Assembly (NCBI GenBank): GCA_964537685.1
Contig: CAZICM010000028.1
Span: 50,584 to 114,583 of the forward strand
Length of the DNA stretch: 64,000 nucleotides
Origin: CAZICM01 sp964537685
GTDB taxonomy: Bacteria; Myxococcota_A; Polyangia; Polyangiales; Polyangiaceae
Reading direction: 5' to 3'
Both the position numbers and the translations under genes were made by a program. Below, in pieces: positions 28,401 through 36,497 of the stretch. The number at the start of each line of letters is the position of its first letter. Within the stretch, counting starts at the first letter, position 1. The notes below the pieces were generated by a model. The model was not told the origin of the DNA. It ran no database searches and worked only from the letters and a program-made list of their open reading frames with translations.

Positions 28401-29020
28401 ATGGCGGCCTCGATCACGTTCTCGCCAGCGGAGCAAATATCAACATATTGGTTCTCGATACGGAAGTGTATTCCAATACCGGAGGCCAGCAATCCAAATC
28501 GACCCCGAGGGCGGCCGTCGCTAAATTCGCAGCAGGCGGAAAACCAGGGCCAAAGAAGGATTTGGCGATGATGGCGATGACCTACGGCCATGTGTATGTC
28601 GCGCGGGTGGCCATGGGCGCGGGCGATCAGCACACCATTAAAACCTTTATGGACGCGGAATCTTTTAATGGCCCCTCGCTGATCATTGCTTATAGCCATT
28701 GTATTGCTCATGGATACGATTTAATTCACGGCCTGGATCAGCAGAAAGCCGCGGTCGCGTCGGGATATTGGCCGCTCTTCCGCTTCGATCCGCGCAAATT
28801 GGAGGAAGGCAAAAATCCTTTGGAAATCGATTCCAAGCCACCCAGCCTCCCGCTCGAGAAATACATTTACAACGAAGGCCGCTATTCGATGCTGGTTCAC
28901 CGCGATCCCAAAGAAGCCAAGCGGCTATTGGAATTGGCGAAGAACGATGTGAATGAGCGGTATCACTTGTATGAGCGCTGGGCTCAAATGCTGGCTCCCG
29001 AACCGCCCAAGGAAAAGTGA
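25448..29020 (+). CDS. nifJ: Pyruvate:ferredoxin (flavodoxin) oxidoreductase
   Basis: 1190 residues, the length of the single-chain homodimeric enzyme. It oxidises pyruvate with CoA to acetyl-CoA and CO2 and reduces ferredoxin or flavodoxin. Domains in order: the N-terminal pyruvate-binding domain (AIYPITPASPMGEWADQW), the central domains, a two-cluster ferredoxin domain near residues 695-765 (CIQCGKCVLICP and CTGCSLCVEICP), and the TPP domain from about 820 (CAGCGETPYLK, ATGCSSIYGG, GDGWAYDIGYGG, TEVYSNTGGQQSKSTP). The Cys residues near 825, 828, 853 and 1083 fit the ligands of the proximal 4Fe-4S cluster. The enzyme indicates anaerobic or microaerobic carbon metabolism. GGAG upstream supports the ATG. 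The next gene follows after 11 bases. Confidence 0.97.
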   Translation: MTHARVTMDGNEAAARVAYRLSEVVAIYPITPASPMGEWADQWSSEDNKNLWGVAPRVVEMQSEGGAAGVLHGAIQAGVLATTFTASQGLLLMIPSMYKIAGELTPTVIHVAARALAAQALSIFGDHSDVMAVRQSGFALLCSGSVQEAMDFALVSHASTLSTRVPFLHFFDGFRTSHEMATISALSDDDLRALVDNDLIAAHRARALSPDHPFIRGTAQNPDVYFQAREACNPYYLAAPMLVQQAMDKLAARVGRQYHLFDYDGAPDAERVIVLMGSGTETASETAKVLLAQGEKVGVLKVRLYRPFSIEHFIAALPSTVKTIAVLDRTKEPGSAGEPLYLDVVTAINEAIMAGTAPFKGYPRIVGGRYGLSSKEFTPAMVKAVFDEMAKDRPKNHFTVGIVDDVTHTSLDFDPAYSIEDPHTVRAIFYGLGADGTVGANKNTIKILGEETDLEAQGYFVYDSKKSGSVTISHLRFGQKPILAPYLIERAGFVACHQFGFLERFDMLKVAEEGAVFLLNSPYGPEEVWNRITRTTQRRIIEKKLRFFVIDAAKVAKDSGMGGRINTIMQTCFFAVSGVLPREEAIAAIKRSIKKTYERRGEAVVQKNFAAVDATLSHMFEVSVPADVSATFDIKPPVPAAAPDFVKNVTAKIIANEGDLLPVSAMPVDGTFPSGTARWEKRDLSTQIPVWDEQICIQCGKCVLICPHAVIRAKVVTKDELAGAPDGFLSAKARWREFPDKLYTLQIAPEDCTGCSLCVEICPAKSKTEVRHKALNMNAKSGIAEKQGVMWDFFVNMPQTERNDLSFGQVKDVQLLEPLFEFSGACAGCGETPYLKLMTQLFGDHALVANATGCSSIYGGNLPTTPWTTNGDGRGPAWANSLFEDNAEFGLGMRLSLDAQENYARHLVKQLSTVIGDEMVEGILNADQSNEAGLFAQRARVEALMKRLANEDGLQVKDLRAVANALVKKSVWIVGGDGWAYDIGYGGLDHVLASGANINILVLDTEVYSNTGGQQSKSTPRAAVAKFAAGGKPGPKKDLAMMAMTYGHVYVARVAMGAGDQHTIKTFMDAESFNGPSLIIAYSHCIAHGYDLIHGLDQQKAAVASGYWPLFRFDPRKLEEGKNPLEIDSKPPSLPLEKYIYNEGRYSMLVHRDPKEAKRLLELAKNDVNERYHLYERWAQMLAPEPPKEK

Positions 29021-29025
29021 GGAGG
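29021..29025 (+). promoter_or_regulatory. Ribosome binding site setting the DHOD-like start
   Basis: GGAGG directly after the nifJ stop lies six bases before the ATG at 29032. It favours this ATG over the in-frame GTG at 29017 that overlaps nifJ. Confidence 0.6.
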
Positions 29026-29031
29026 AAACCC

Positions 29032-30048
29032 ATGGATCTTTCAACAACGTATTTAGGCATTGAACTAAAAAGCCCGATTGTCTGCTCCTCTTCGCCGCTG
29101 ACGGACGACCCGCGCCATGTAAAGAAAATGGAAGAGGCGGGGGCGGGCGCCGTTGTGTTGCCCTCGCTCTTTGAAGAGCAAATCCGGCTCGAAACCGCCT
29201 CTTTGGATAGGGCGCTTTCGCGCGGAGCGGAAAGCTATGCAGAATCGCTTTCCTACCTGCCCGATTGGTCGGGGGCTCACCGCGGAACACGTTCGTATAT
29301 CGATCTCATTCACCGCACCAAGGATGCGGTTCAAATCCCCGTCATTGCCAGTCTCAATGGTACAACGCCTGGAGGATGGGTTCAATATGCGAAAGAAATT
29401 GAAGACGCGGGCGCCGATGCATTGGAATTAAATATCTATGATGTTCCCGCTGATCCTGAAGTCACCGGGCATGAAATCGAAGATCGCCTATGTTCGCTGG
29501 TGCGGGAAATTCATTCGGGGATTCGCATTCCGCTGGCCGTTAAATTGGGCGTGAATTTTAGTTCTATACCCAATTTGGCGCTGCGCCTGGCCGGTGCGGG
29601 CGCCCGCGGCCTCGTAATGTTTAATCGCTTTTATCAGCCCGATTTCGATCTGGACAGCCTCTCGGTTGTGCCTAGGCTGGTTTTGTCTACATCGGAGGAG
29701 CTTTTAATGCGATTGCATTGGGTGGCTCTTTTGTATGGCCGCGTAAACGCCGATTTGGCGGTGACGGGCGGTGTGCACACCACCTCGGACGTGCTGAAAT
29801 CGATGATGGCGGGCGCGAAGATTGCGATGACCACATCGGCCCTGCTTAAACATGGAATTGGGCATCTTGAACAAATGCACCGGGGTCTGATAGCTTGGAT
29901 GGAGGAGCACGAATACGAATCCATCCGGCAGATGCAGGGCAGCATGAGCGAACGTAATGTGCCCGATCCCGGCGTGTATCAGCGCGTGAATTATCTCAAG
30001 GTGCTGGATTCGTATATTCATCGAATGAGGCATGAAGAACACCTATGA
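29032..30048 (+). CDS. Dihydroorotate-dehydrogenase-like protein (nifJ-associated)
   Basis: 338 residues. It is a flavin TIM-barrel of the class-1 DHOD family: MDLSTTYLGIELKSPIVCSS, ASLNGTTPGGWVQYAKEIED, ALELNIYDVPADPEV, PLAVKLGVNFSSIPNLA and DLAVTGGVHTTSDVLKSMMA are the expected substrate, FMN-binding and phosphate-binding regions. Genes of this type often lie next to nifJ, and their true substrate is not established; the orotate-binding residues of true PyrD are not well kept. Separation from nifJ is 11 bases and the next gene overlaps by 17 bases, so the three are an operon. Confidence 0.85.
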   Translation: MDLSTTYLGIELKSPIVCSSSPLTDDPRHVKKMEEAGAGAVVLPSLFEEQIRLETASLDRALSRGAESYAESLSYLPDWSGAHRGTRSYIDLIHRTKDAVQIPVIASLNGTTPGGWVQYAKEIEDAGADALELNIYDVPADPEVTGHEIEDRLCSLVREIHSGIRIPLAVKLGVNFSSIPNLALRLAGAGARGLVMFNRFYQPDFDLDSLSVVPRLVLSTSEELLMRLHWVALLYGRVNADLAVTGGVHTTSDVLKSMMAGAKIAMTTSALLKHGIGHLEQMHRGLIAWMEEHEYESIRQMQGSMSERNVPDPGVYQRVNYLKVLDSYIHRMRHEEHL

Positions 30049-31573
30049 TATTCTGGTTCTAGGAAGCGGTATCGGCGGACTATTCGCTGCCCTTACCGCG
30101 GCGCGCGCATCGAAAAGCGTGCTTGTGCTGGAAGCCGGAAAGCAATTCGGCGGCTATCTCAATCCCTTCCGCAGAGGTCATTTCAGTTTTGAGCCCGGGC
30201 TGCATTACATCGGCGAATGCGGCCCGGGACAGAGCTTTTCTTCGCTGGCTGATAAGCTGGAGCTGGGCGTTGCATTCCGGGAAATATCTCCCGATGGAAT
30301 CGATCGTATTCGCCTGCCTGGCTATGAAGTGTTAATGCCCAAGGGATCGGAGCGCTACCGGGATAGGCTTGCCGCCGATTTTCCGCGTGAAAAATCGGGG
30401 CTGGATCGCTTTTTTAATCTATTGGCCGAATTCCGCAAGGCCATTGCCGCGCTTAACCGGGCTACTCAATCGAAGCCCAATGTTGGTCATTTTATTGAAT
30501 TGGCCAAGCATAGTCCATTTTTGGCGCGCTTTGGGCTTGCGACCTTTGAGGATGTGCTGAATTCGCTGATAAACGATCCGATACTGAAGGCGGTGCTGGC
30601 TGCGCAGGGCGGGGATTATGGGCTTCCGCCTTCCAAAGCCTCGGCCATGGTGGGGCTCGGCGTGCTCGACCATTATTTGCACGGAGCCTATTTTCCGGTG
30701 GGCGGCTCGAGGGCGCTGCGCGATGCGCTGGTGCGCGGGATTGAAAAACACGGCGGCGAATTAAGGCGAAATGAGCGCATTTCGCGTATTTTGGTGCAGG
30801 GCGGACGAGCCTCGGGCGTCCGCACAGAACAGGGCGGGGAATTTCAAGGCCGGGCCATTATTTCAAATATCGATGCAGTTGTTACCTATAGCGATTTGAT
30901 TGGAGAGCCTTATCTTGGAAGGCTATTGCGGAGAAAAATTCAAAAGACAACTTATTCACCAGGATCGTTTTGCTTATTTATTGGCACCGATATGGACTTG
31001 CCCAAGGCGGGCATGACCGACGCGAATATTTGGAATTATCCCTCGGCCGATTTTAATCGGTGTTATGCGCCGATATCGAGAGGTGAGCGGGCCGACAGCG
31101 GATTCTTTTTTCTTTCGTCCACGAGTCTAAAAGATCCGGATAGCGGCGATCACGCGCCCTTGGGACACCACACGCTTGAATTTGTGACGCTGATGCCGCA
31201 CGAGCCATTTTCTTCCTGGGAAGGTTCGAAAACCCATAAGCGCGGCCAGCCCTATGAGGCTTTAAAAGAAGATTTGACGCAGCAATACCTAAGCCAAATT
31301 GAAACGATTCTTCCTGGATTGAGAAATAATATTAAAGTATTGGATTCGGCCACACCGCTCACGAATATGAGTTTCGCCTTTGCGCCCAGGGGCTCGGTCT
31401 ATGGGCCGGAGCACACACCCTTTCAGATTGGGCCATTCCGATTTGCTCCCAAAGGCGCGCTGGATGGGCTGTTTCTATGCGGTTCTTCTGTATTTGGCGC
31501 GGGTATCGTGCCCTGCGGAATGTCGGGCCACACGGCGGCCAAATTGGCTTTGCGGTCGTTGGCAGACCATTAA
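30032..31573 (+). CDS. CrtISO/retinol-saturase-like FAD oxidoreductase
   Basis: 513 residues. The N-terminal Rossmann motif ILVLGSGIGGLFAALTAARA with the acidic VLVLEAG turn binds FAD, followed by GGYLNPFRRGHFSFEPG, typical of the carotenoid isomerase / retinol saturase / phytoene desaturase group. The C-terminal FLCGSSVFGAGIVPCGMSGH is the second conserved FAD-contacting stretch. Members isomerise, saturate or desaturate polyenes. The start overlaps the DHOD-like gene by 17 bases. The linkage to nifJ suggests a reductive reaction fed by low-potential electrons; this is inference. Confidence 0.85.
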   Translation: MKNTYDILVLGSGIGGLFAALTAARASKSVLVLEAGKQFGGYLNPFRRGHFSFEPGLHYIGECGPGQSFSSLADKLELGVAFREISPDGIDRIRLPGYEVLMPKGSERYRDRLAADFPREKSGLDRFFNLLAEFRKAIAALNRATQSKPNVGHFIELAKHSPFLARFGLATFEDVLNSLINDPILKAVLAAQGGDYGLPPSKASAMVGLGVLDHYLHGAYFPVGGSRALRDALVRGIEKHGGELRRNERISRILVQGGRASGVRTEQGGEFQGRAIISNIDAVVTYSDLIGEPYLGRLLRRKIQKTTYSPGSFCLFIGTDMDLPKAGMTDANIWNYPSADFNRCYAPISRGERADSGFFFLSSTSLKDPDSGDHAPLGHHTLEFVTLMPHEPFSSWEGSKTHKRGQPYEALKEDLTQQYLSQIETILPGLRNNIKVLDSATPLTNMSFAFAPRGSVYGPEHTPFQIGPFRFAPKGALDGLFLCGSSVFGAGIVPCGMSGHTAAKLALRSLADH

Positions 31574-31637
31574 AAAAATTAAAAATCAAAATAGATCCGA
31601 TTGTCATCCGCCAAGCCTTCGCCTACAAGCCCGCTTT

Positions 31638-32381
31638 ATGTATACCCTCGTTCTTCTCAGGCATGGCGAAAGCCAATGGAACAAGGAAAATCGATTTACC
31701 GGCTGGGTCGATGTTCCCTTGAGCGAAAAGGGCATCGAAGAGGCCCGCAACGCCGGCAAATTGCTCCGCTCCGAAGGCTTCCAATTCGATGTGGCTTATA
31801 CGTCGGTGCTCAAGCGAGCCATTAAAACGCTTTGGCTGGCGCTGGAAGAGCTCGATCAGATGTATATCCCTATTCATAACAGTTGGCGCATCAATGAAAG
31901 AATGTACGGCGCGCTTCAGGGCTTGAATAAAGCCGAAACCGTTCAAAAACACGGCGAAGCCCAGGTGAAAATCTGGAGGCGCAGCTACGATATCGCGCCT
32001 CCTCCGCTTCCCGTGTCCGACTCCGGATGGCCAGGCCACGATGCCCGTTATGCAGGGCTTTCGCCTTCTGAAATTCCCCAGACCGAATGCCTAAAGGATA
32101 CCGTTGCCCGCTTTTTGCCCTATTTTGAAGGCGAAATCGCTCCGGTTATTCGCTCGGGAAAGCGCGTGATTATCGCCGCCCATGGGAATAGCTTGCGCGC
32201 TCTTGTCAAACACCTCGATCAAATTGATGATAAATCCATTGTAGAGCTCAATATTCCGACGGGCGTTCCATTGGTGTATGAGCTCAATGCTCAGCTTAAA
32301 CCTATCCGAAGCCGTTATTTGGGCGATGAAGAAGCCGTGAAGGCCAAGGCAATGGCCGTTGCAAATCAGACCAAAGGCTGA
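31638..32381 (+). CDS. gpmA: 2,3-bisphosphoglycerate-dependent phosphoglycerate mutase
   Basis: 247 residues from the ATG of MYTLVLLRHG; an upstream frame overlapping the previous gene is not coding-like. It interconverts 3- and 2-phosphoglycerate in glycolysis and gluconeogenesis. The RHGES motif (Arg8, His9, phosphorylated His), NRFTGWVDVPLSEKG, the NERMYGALQGLNK active-site block and IIAAHGNSLRAL with the second His are all intact. The length matches dPGM enzymes. It follows the CrtISO-like gene by 64 bases and may share its transcript. Confidence 0.95.
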   Translation: MYTLVLLRHGESQWNKENRFTGWVDVPLSEKGIEEARNAGKLLRSEGFQFDVAYTSVLKRAIKTLWLALEELDQMYIPIHNSWRINERMYGALQGLNKAETVQKHGEAQVKIWRRSYDIAPPPLPVSDSGWPGHDARYAGLSPSEIPQTECLKDTVARFLPYFEGEIAPVIRSGKRVIIAAHGNSLRALVKHLDQIDDKSIVELNIPTGVPLVYELNAQLKPIRSRYLGDEEAVKAKAMAVANQTKG

Positions 32382-32421
32382 TCCTCCCTCTTGCCCGGAT
32401 GCCCCGCCCTAAGCGAGGATT

Positions 32422-32443
32422 GAGTCCCGCAAAGCGCGGACTC
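32422..32443 (+). terminator. Possible hairpin after gpmA
   Basis: GAGTCC-CGC, loop AAA, GCG-C-GGACTC forms a nine-pair stem with a single bulged C. It lies between the gpmA stop and the kinase start. No run of T follows, so it is a weak terminator candidate; an attenuating or mRNA-protecting hairpin is also possible. Confidence 0.3.
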
Positions 32444-32463
32444 CGCGTTTAAGGGGGGATGAC

Positions 32464-35400
32464 ATGTCGAGTGCTGCTGCTCCAAGCCAAAGGAATGCTG
32501 GTACTGCTCCCACCGTACTCGGCCCATATCAAATTCTCGATGTAATTGGCGGCGGCGGGATGGGCGTTGTCTACCGGGCTAGGCATGTCCATTCGGGGGA
32601 TGTGGTTGCCGTTAAGACGGTGCGCGTTCCCGAAGAAAGAATGCTGGCGTCGATTCGGCGCGAGATTCATGCGCTCAGCCGGATGCGGCACCAGGGCGTC
32701 GTTCGGGTCCTCGATCAAGGGTATGACGCGGGGCTTCCTTGGTTTGCAATGGAGCTTTTGAAGGGGCACACGCTGGCCCACGAGTTGCGAAGTGTTTGGC
32801 GAACTCACTTAAATGCGACGCTGCGCACGATGACGGCGCTTTCCGTGGATCGGTATCCGTTATCGCCGCCCTCCTTGGATTACCTTCCAAAAACGTCGTT
32901 TGACCGGGCTATTGCCACATTGGCCGCCTCGCCGCTGGCTGCGTCGGGTGTGTTTGAAACACGCCAGGTGCATACCGCACACTCCACCGAACAGGATGCC
33001 GTTGCAGCGCCGTTTATCGGTCAGGTGTCCGATGGTCTTGGGATGGAAGACGCTTCGTTCAATGCGTCCGCCGCGGAATTGCGCCCCAGGGCCGCGCCTG
33101 GAGCGCAAGAAAAATTGTTGCAGATGCTCTTGGATATCGCGGGCACGCTTGCAGTGCTTCACGGCGTCGGTGTTGTTCACCGCGATCTGAAGACCGAAAA
33201 TATTTTTCTTCGGGAGGGCTCGAATACGCCTGTGTTGGTGGATTTTGGGCTGGCCGTTCCCGGCGCGCGCGGACGGGAGATCCTGCGTGTTGGAGGCACG
33301 CTTGAAGGCACCCTGCCTTACACATCACCTGAACAATTGCTTGGAGAGTTCGTCGATGCGCGGGCCGATCTGTATTCGTTTGGATGTGTATTTTACGAGT
33401 GTTTAACGGGGCGCCCGCCATTTGTGAGCGACAGCATTGCAGAGCTTGTCCACATGCATCTGTACAGAAAACCGCTGCCGCCTTCGGAGTGGACCGACGG
33501 TATTTCGCCTGAAATCGATGAGCTTGTGCTTTCGCTTCTGCAGAAAGATCCCAGGAAGCGAATTGGTTATGCGTCCGATCTCCAGGTTCAGCTCGAGCTC
33601 GTTATCAGCAAGGATTCCAAGAGTCAGCCGGCATCCGCAGCCGGTGTGCACGCGCTGTACCGGGCGGGTTTCGCAGGGCGCACCAGCGAAATGAAAGTCT
33701 TGGAAAGAAGGCGCGCCTCGCTTCTTGAAGGGCGCGGCGGGCTGCATTTGGTTTCAGGTCCAACCGGTATCGGCAAGACACGCTTGCTCATGGAATTTAT
33801 GCGGTGGACACGCCGCGACGAAGTGATGATGGTTGCGGGCCAATCGAGCGGACTGGGCCTTCACGACAAGCCAGGGCTCCGCATTCAAGCCGCTCCGCTG
33901 CATCCATTGCGCGAGCTGTTCCTGGCGGTGCTCGATGCCTATCAAGAGCGCTCTGCCAGCGACATTTCGAAGATTTTGGGAAACGACTTGAAGGTGCTCG
34001 CCAAGTTCGAGCCCCTGCTTCTGACACTGCCCGGTGCGGAACTCAGCGATGAGCCGGCGGAGCTTTCCGCCGAAGCTGCTCAGCAGCGTGTGATCGATGC
34101 GCTCAAGCGCATGCTGGGTGCGCTCGCTGAGGAAAAACCGGTGCTGCTTGTGCTGGATGATGTGCAGTGGGCCGATGAACTCACGCTCAGGTTTTTGGCA
34201 TCCATTTCAGATACAGAATTCGCATCTTGCCCCGTGCTGGTGATCGCCGCGTGCCGCGATACCGATCTGCCCGAGGATTTGATCTCGCTGATTGAAAAGA
34301 AAAGCACCGAACACACCGTGCTTTCCGAGCTTGGTACGGATGATCTCGTCTCCGTGATCGGCGATATGCTCGCTGTGGAAACACCGCATCCTGCGCTTCT
34401 TCAGCATCTCAGCACGCTGCCCTCATCAGGCAATCCATTTTTCGTTTCGGAAATTCTGCATGTCGCGTGGGAGCGGAGTGTCCTTCGGCGCACAATCGCC
34501 GGTGATTGGGAGTTCCGCGTAGATGCCCAAGCGGGCGGCGAGCCGCTTCCGCGCAGTGTTGACGAGACGAGCAAATGCCGTCTTTCGATGCTGAAACCGG
34601 CCGTACGCAACGTGCTCGAAGTCGCGTCGGTGTGGGGCCGGGTCATCGACATAGAGCGGCTGTGCGGTCTTGAAGATCTCAAGCAGGCAGACATCATGGA
34701 TGCGCTGGAGGAGCTTGTTGTGCACGGCCTTGTGCAAAGCGAGCCCACCGGAGAAATTGGGTTTGTGCATGATGGTGTGTACCGGGTTGCGTATCAGGAA
34801 TTGAGCGAGAATAGGCGGCGGGCCTTGCATGCCGAAATTGCCCAGAGGCTCGAGCAAGAAGAGCAACACGAAAGAAATCTTCCTCTACTCGCGCATCATT
34901 ACGTTGAGGCAAAGATCGCATCCAAGGCATTTTATTATTTAATGAAAAATGCAAGGAATACGCTGAGAAGCGGTGCTCACCGGCAGGCCATGGCGCTCTT
35001 GGTGCGCGCAGAGCACTTGATGATGGAAAACAATGCGGAAGGATTTATTCCTTCGCAGGCCGAACGCATCTCGCATGGGCTATTGATGGCCGAGACGGCT
35101 TTTGGGCTGGGAAAAGTGGACACGGTCCTTGCGCGGGCGGGCGAGGTGTTAAGCCTTCATGGCTGTTCTCTTCCAAAAGGAGGGGCGGGCTGGGTGGTGA
35201 AGCTCCTGTCGGCGATGATACGTCAATTCACCGGTCTATCGATGAGGAGGGCGCGTGCTGTTCAATCCGATGCAATTCGCCAAATGCACGCCGATTGTGC
35301 GGAAGCACTGAATTGGCGGACCCAATCCTATGTGACATTAGCCGATCCTCTTCGTATTCTCTGTTCATGTTTTATGATGGCCAACGAAGCGGAGGCGGCG

Positions 35401-36441
35401 GGGGAGTACGGCAATCCCTCCTTTGCGTATTCGATTATTGGCGCGACGGTTGGCACGGCTGGGATGAACAAAAAGGCGATCGCTTATTTTGAGCGGGCTC
35501 ACAATGTTGCTCGAGAGCGCCGGAGCCTGCGAGATCGCGTTCAGGTGGCGGTGCCTGAGATTGGCTTTTATTTGGGCGCAGCGATGTGGGATCGCCTCGA
35601 TGCTGCCGTGGCCGAGCTCGGGCCTATTGCAAAGAATATCGGGGCAAAAACCGAATGGGAAGCCATTGCGATGATGGACGGCTCCCACCGGCTCCGCCGA
35701 TTTGGGTCGGATGGTATTAAAGAGTTGATGTCACATGCGGTTAAATCCGCCGTGGCCCGCGCCAATCCCTTGTCCGGTGCGTGGGGAAAGATGATTGTCG
35801 CTCAATGCTATTTAATTCATGAACAATACGATGAGATTTACGAATTGACGGAAGAGATTTACCCTATATTGCTCAAGGGTTCTGGACCCGCGGCGGGAGC
35901 GACGGCTAAGAGCATCGCGGCCCACGCGGACTTTAGGCTGGGCAAACGAAAGCAAGCCAAGGAGAGCGCGCTGGAGGCGCTTCGGGCTCTCAAGGGCGAA
36001 ATGCTGATGTTTATGCACGAGCCCGGCTGCCGCCTTGTGACAGAACTCTTGCTGGATCTTGCGGAGGCCGAGGCGATGGCCGGGAAAGATCCGGGTGAAG
36101 AGCGGCAGGCAGCCAAAGCGGCCTGTAAAATGCTCGAATCATTAGCGCGCCGTTATCCGCTCGCCAGTGCAGCGGCAATAAGGATGTGGGCCCGATTTTA
36201 TCGTATTGAGAAAAAAGCAAGCCGTTCGAGGCAATTGCTTGAGAAGGCGATCGCCACTGCAAACGCGCTGGGAATGGCGCCTGAAGGAGCGCTTGCCCAC
36301 CTAGAGCTCGCCCGCCATAGCAGAGTGTTCGCCGAGGCCGATGCATTTGAAAAGCATTGGAACGAAGCAAGGCCGCATCTGGAAAAAACTGGGGATTTGG
36401 CCAGCCTTGTGCTGCTAGAAAAATTAAAATCTAATGAATAG
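32464..36441 (+). CDS. Ser/Thr kinase fused to AAA-type ATPase and helical C-terminus
   Basis: 1325 residues. The kinase domain (about 20-380) has the Gly-loop IGGGGMGVVYRA, Lys51 in VAVKTV, HRDLKTENIF (Asp241, Asn246) and VDFGLAV (Asp260). Between the small lobe and the HRD loop there is an extra segment of about 100 residues (110-210) that is Ala/Ser-rich. An ATPase module follows: Walker A SGPTGIGKTR (431-440) and Walker B VLLVLDDVQWAD (about 560). The last 600 residues are helical and TPR-like without membrane segments. This PknK/AAA architecture is common in Polyangia as a cytoplasmic signalling hub. GGGGGG upstream of the ATG supports the start. It ends 56 bases before the cyclase gene on the same strand. 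Confidence 0.9.
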   Translation: MSSAAAPSQRNAGTAPTVLGPYQILDVIGGGGMGVVYRARHVHSGDVVAVKTVRVPEERMLASIRREIHALSRMRHQGVVRVLDQGYDAGLPWFAMELLKGHTLAHELRSVWRTHLNATLRTMTALSVDRYPLSPPSLDYLPKTSFDRAIATLAASPLAASGVFETRQVHTAHSTEQDAVAAPFIGQVSDGLGMEDASFNASAAELRPRAAPGAQEKLLQMLLDIAGTLAVLHGVGVVHRDLKTENIFLREGSNTPVLVDFGLAVPGARGREILRVGGTLEGTLPYTSPEQLLGEFVDARADLYSFGCVFYECLTGRPPFVSDSIAELVHMHLYRKPLPPSEWTDGISPEIDELVLSLLQKDPRKRIGYASDLQVQLELVISKDSKSQPASAAGVHALYRAGFAGRTSEMKVLERRRASLLEGRGGLHLVSGPTGIGKTRLLMEFMRWTRRDEVMMVAGQSSGLGLHDKPGLRIQAAPLHPLRELFLAVLDAYQERSASDISKILGNDLKVLAKFEPLLLTLPGAELSDEPAELSAEAAQQRVIDALKRMLGALAEEKPVLLVLDDVQWADELTLRFLASISDTEFASCPVLVIAACRDTDLPEDLISLIEKKSTEHTVLSELGTDDLVSVIGDMLAVETPHPALLQHLSTLPSSGNPFFVSEILHVAWERSVLRRTIAGDWEFRVDAQAGGEPLPRSVDETSKCRLSMLKPAVRNVLEVASVWGRVIDIERLCGLEDLKQADIMDALEELVVHGLVQSEPTGEIGFVHDGVYRVAYQELSENRRRALHAEIAQRLEQEEQHERNLPLLAHHYVEAKIASKAFYYLMKNARNTLRSGAHRQAMALLVRAEHLMMENNAEGFIPSQAERISHGLLMAETAFGLGKVDTVLARAGEVLSLHGCSLPKGGAGWVVKLLSAMIRQFTGLSMRRARAVQSDAIRQMHADCAEALNWRTQSYVTLADPLRILCSCFMMANEAEAAGEYGNPSFAYSIIGATVGTAGMNKKAIAYFERAHNVARERRSLRDRVQVAVPEIGFYLGAAMWDRLDAAVAELGPIAKNIGAKTEWEAIAMMDGSHRLRRFGSDGIKELMSHAVKSAVARANPLSGAWGKMIVAQCYLIHEQYDEIYELTEEIYPILLKGSGPAAGATAKSIAAHADFRLGKRKQAKESALEALRALKGEMLMFMHEPGCRLVTELLLDLAEAEAMAGKDPGEERQAAKAACKMLESLARRYPLASAAAIRMWARFYRIEKKASRSRQLLEKAIATANALGMAPEGALAHLELARHSRVFAEADAFEKHWNEARPHLEKTGDLASLVLLEKLKSNE

Positions 36442-36497
36442 GTGTGTTGTCGAATTCAAATTGAAACTGCGACGGATTAGGCCCGAGGGAGAGGCAA

